Shown one piece after another: positions 62,471-64,000 of a stretch of DNA of 64,000 bases. The notes beneath the pieces are model-generated. The model saw only the letters and a list, made by a program, of their open reading frames with translations, was not told the DNA's origin and did not search any database. The first letter of the stretch is position 1. Each line of letters starts with the position of its first letter. The DNA lies in NCBI RefSeq assembly GCF_963259705.1, contig NC_081844.1:34785341-34849340 (forward strand). Reading direction: 5' to 3'. The stretch comes from Myotis daubentonii (lineage: Eukaryota > Chordata > Mammalia > Chiroptera > Vespertilionidae). The position numbers and the translations under genes were made by a program.

Positions 62471-62950
62471 TAAGGAATTGGCTTATATAGTTATGGAGGG
62501 TGGTAAGTCCAAAATCTACACAGGTGATGTCCTGATTCATATCCATAGACTGGAAGTTGCTGCAGAACCAGGAAGAGATGATGTGTCAGTTTCAAGACCT
62601 TCAGGTCAGGCAGGAGAATTCTCTCACTTGGGGGACGGTCAGCCTTTTGTTCTATTCAGACCTTCAACTGAGTGGATGAGGCCTGCCCACATTGGGGAGG
62701 GCAATCTGCGTTACTCAATATAGATTTAAGTGTGTATGTTATCCATAAATACCCCTACAGATACACCCAGAATAGTGTTTGACCAAAAATCTGTCTATCC
62801 CATGGCTCAGTCAAATTGACACATAAAATTAACCATCACAAGTCCACCTCTTTCCAACTTAGCACTCATACACATTTCCTTAAATCATACTTAATCCTCA
62901 AATGGAGACATAACAAAGTCATCATTTTACCTGACGTACATGATGCTCCT
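62385..62950 (+). repeat. L1 3' UTR-like repeat with (GA)n
   Basis: AGAGTTCTCCAGAGAAACAT, a (GA)n run at 62424-62465, GGAATTGGCTTATATAGTTA and TCAAATTGACACATAAAATT form a known mammalian dispersed repeat, probably an L1 3' end. Family not certain. Confidence 0.6.
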
Positions 62951-63176
62951 ATCCTGTGTACAACCAAAACCTCACTAACCCTTCCCCGGAAGAGGAGACA
63001 AAGGCCTTCAGTGATGTTTATTCTTCTCCTTGATATCTCATAATGTAAATACTATGATATAAACTTAACAATATTTAAATACTGTGATATAAAGTCAATA
63101 AATTTTGTATCTTATGTTACATGATAAGGGGATAAGAGAGAGAAGAAAGGAAAGATATATATTACATATTTATATA

Positions 63177-63318
63177 CTAGAGGCCCAATGCACAAAATTC
63201 GTGCAAGGGTCTTGGCCCTCGCAGCCCCGGCTTCGTCTGGAAGGTCGTCCGGTAGGACATCCGGAAGGTTGTCTGGCTGTCGGGTCTAATTAGCATATTA
63301 CGCTTTTATTATTATAGA
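63177..63318 (-). mobile_element. 142-bp HeliBat
   Basis: On the minus strand it starts TCTATAATAATAAAAGCG with ATATGCTAATTAGACC and ends with hairpin GCACGAATTTTGTGC-like sequence and GGGCCTCTAG (CTAG at 63177-63180). It sits between A (63176) and T (63319) on the plus strand, the Helitron target. Confidence 0.93.
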
Positions 63319-64000
63319 TATTAGTAACACAATAAGGGGAAAATACTGTTGACAATTACATTCCTCATTTCTTCACCTGGTCACATAGCTGGTATTTATA
63401 ACTACCCTTTTCCACTACGAATTTCACATTCCCTTTGCCCTCCAGCAAACAGCTTGGCTGCTTGAGATTCTTTACCTGACGGTGAACAAATCTTCACTCT
63501 CAAAGGCCCACTAGTGGTCCTGCCTGGACTGGGTTGTTGTAGTTTTCCATTGACCTTCCTCACAAGCATGGGAATGCTAAGCGGTCTCCTGTATTCCACA
63601 CATACTCCTCCACTGTGGAGTAGTAGTCCAGTTCCTCCCTGGTAGTCAGGATCAGTCACCCCCGTCAGCACAGTGACTTCTTTACCTGCTCATTCAGAGG
63701 CATGAGGTGCCCAGCATGTCTGGGCAGCAGTCTTAACTTCCTGTTCAATGGAATTATGTTGCATCTCCTGACAGAAACATTCTTCCCTTTGCAACTAAGA
63801 TCTCTGAGCCAGCAGAGCGTAAGGTGGTAGGAGCAAGCAGCAAAAGTTTTGCTAGTGGGTCACTAAGGATAACGGTGAGTGGTGCCACTCCCATGTCCAT
63901 CCCTGATCCCTGGAGCCGTGACTCCTGGCCGTCAGAGAAGCAGCACCACGTATGGGACACTGACAGAGCGTAGCCCTGAAAGTGTTTGCCCGCTAACTGG

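Overview
This is a piece of a mammalian nuclear genome, almost certainly from a vespertilionid (vesper) bat. The genes are vertebrate genes with GT-AG introns. The dispersed repeats are those typical of vesper bats: tRNA-derived Ves SINEs, HeliBat rolling-circle transposons (5' TC, 3' CTAG, inserted between A and T), SPIN-type hAT elements and several short non-autonomous hAT families with 8-bp target duplications. Genus and species cannot be told from the window alone.

The gene order is GULO remnant (+), CLU (-), SCARA3 (+), which is the mammalian EPHX2-GULO-CLU-SCARA3 neighbourhood. Region by region: 1-2072 is repeat-rich flank with a possible retroviral LTR. 2073-5724 holds three recognisable but broken exons of L-gulonolactone oxidase (GULO), the last enzyme of vitamin C synthesis. 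5725-13224 is gene-free and full of transposons (two HeliBat pairs, Ves SINE, microsatellites), and contains a second copy of the CLU last-exon region at 10640-10805. 13225 to about 30105 is the complete clusterin gene on the minus strand: nine exons, 446 codons, with a TATA promoter, an AP-1 site and the heat-shock-type clusterin element. 30106-41234 is intergenic: a few candidate regulatory patches, then an AT-rich block of old L1, Tigger and mariner-like debris and a nested pair of Ves SINEs. 41235-62005 carries SCARA3 exons 1-5 on the plus strand, starting in a CpG island and separated by a 14-kb first intron. The collagen-coding last exon lies beyond the right edge. 62006-64000 is SCARA3 intron 5 with an L1-like fragment and a 142-bp HeliBat.

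The two intact genes are neighbours but are not known to act in one pathway. Clusterin is a secreted chaperone induced by stress; SCARA3 is a membrane scavenger-receptor-like protein linked to oxidative stress. The GULO remnant indicates loss of vitamin C synthesis at this locus.

I found no prokaryotic or wholly new gene system. The most interesting points are the GULO decay at its FAD-attachment motif, the duplicated CLU terminal exon that keeps a splice acceptor and stop, a perfect 13-bp inverted repeat around the CLU exon 8 donor, HeliBat pairs with the same composite layout at two sites, a hAT element nested in a SPIN element, and an orphan TATA-plus-ORF-plus-donor arrangement in SCARA3 intron 1. 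All coordinates come from reading by eye; exon junctions were checked by reading frame, repeat edges are approximate unless a target duplication is named.
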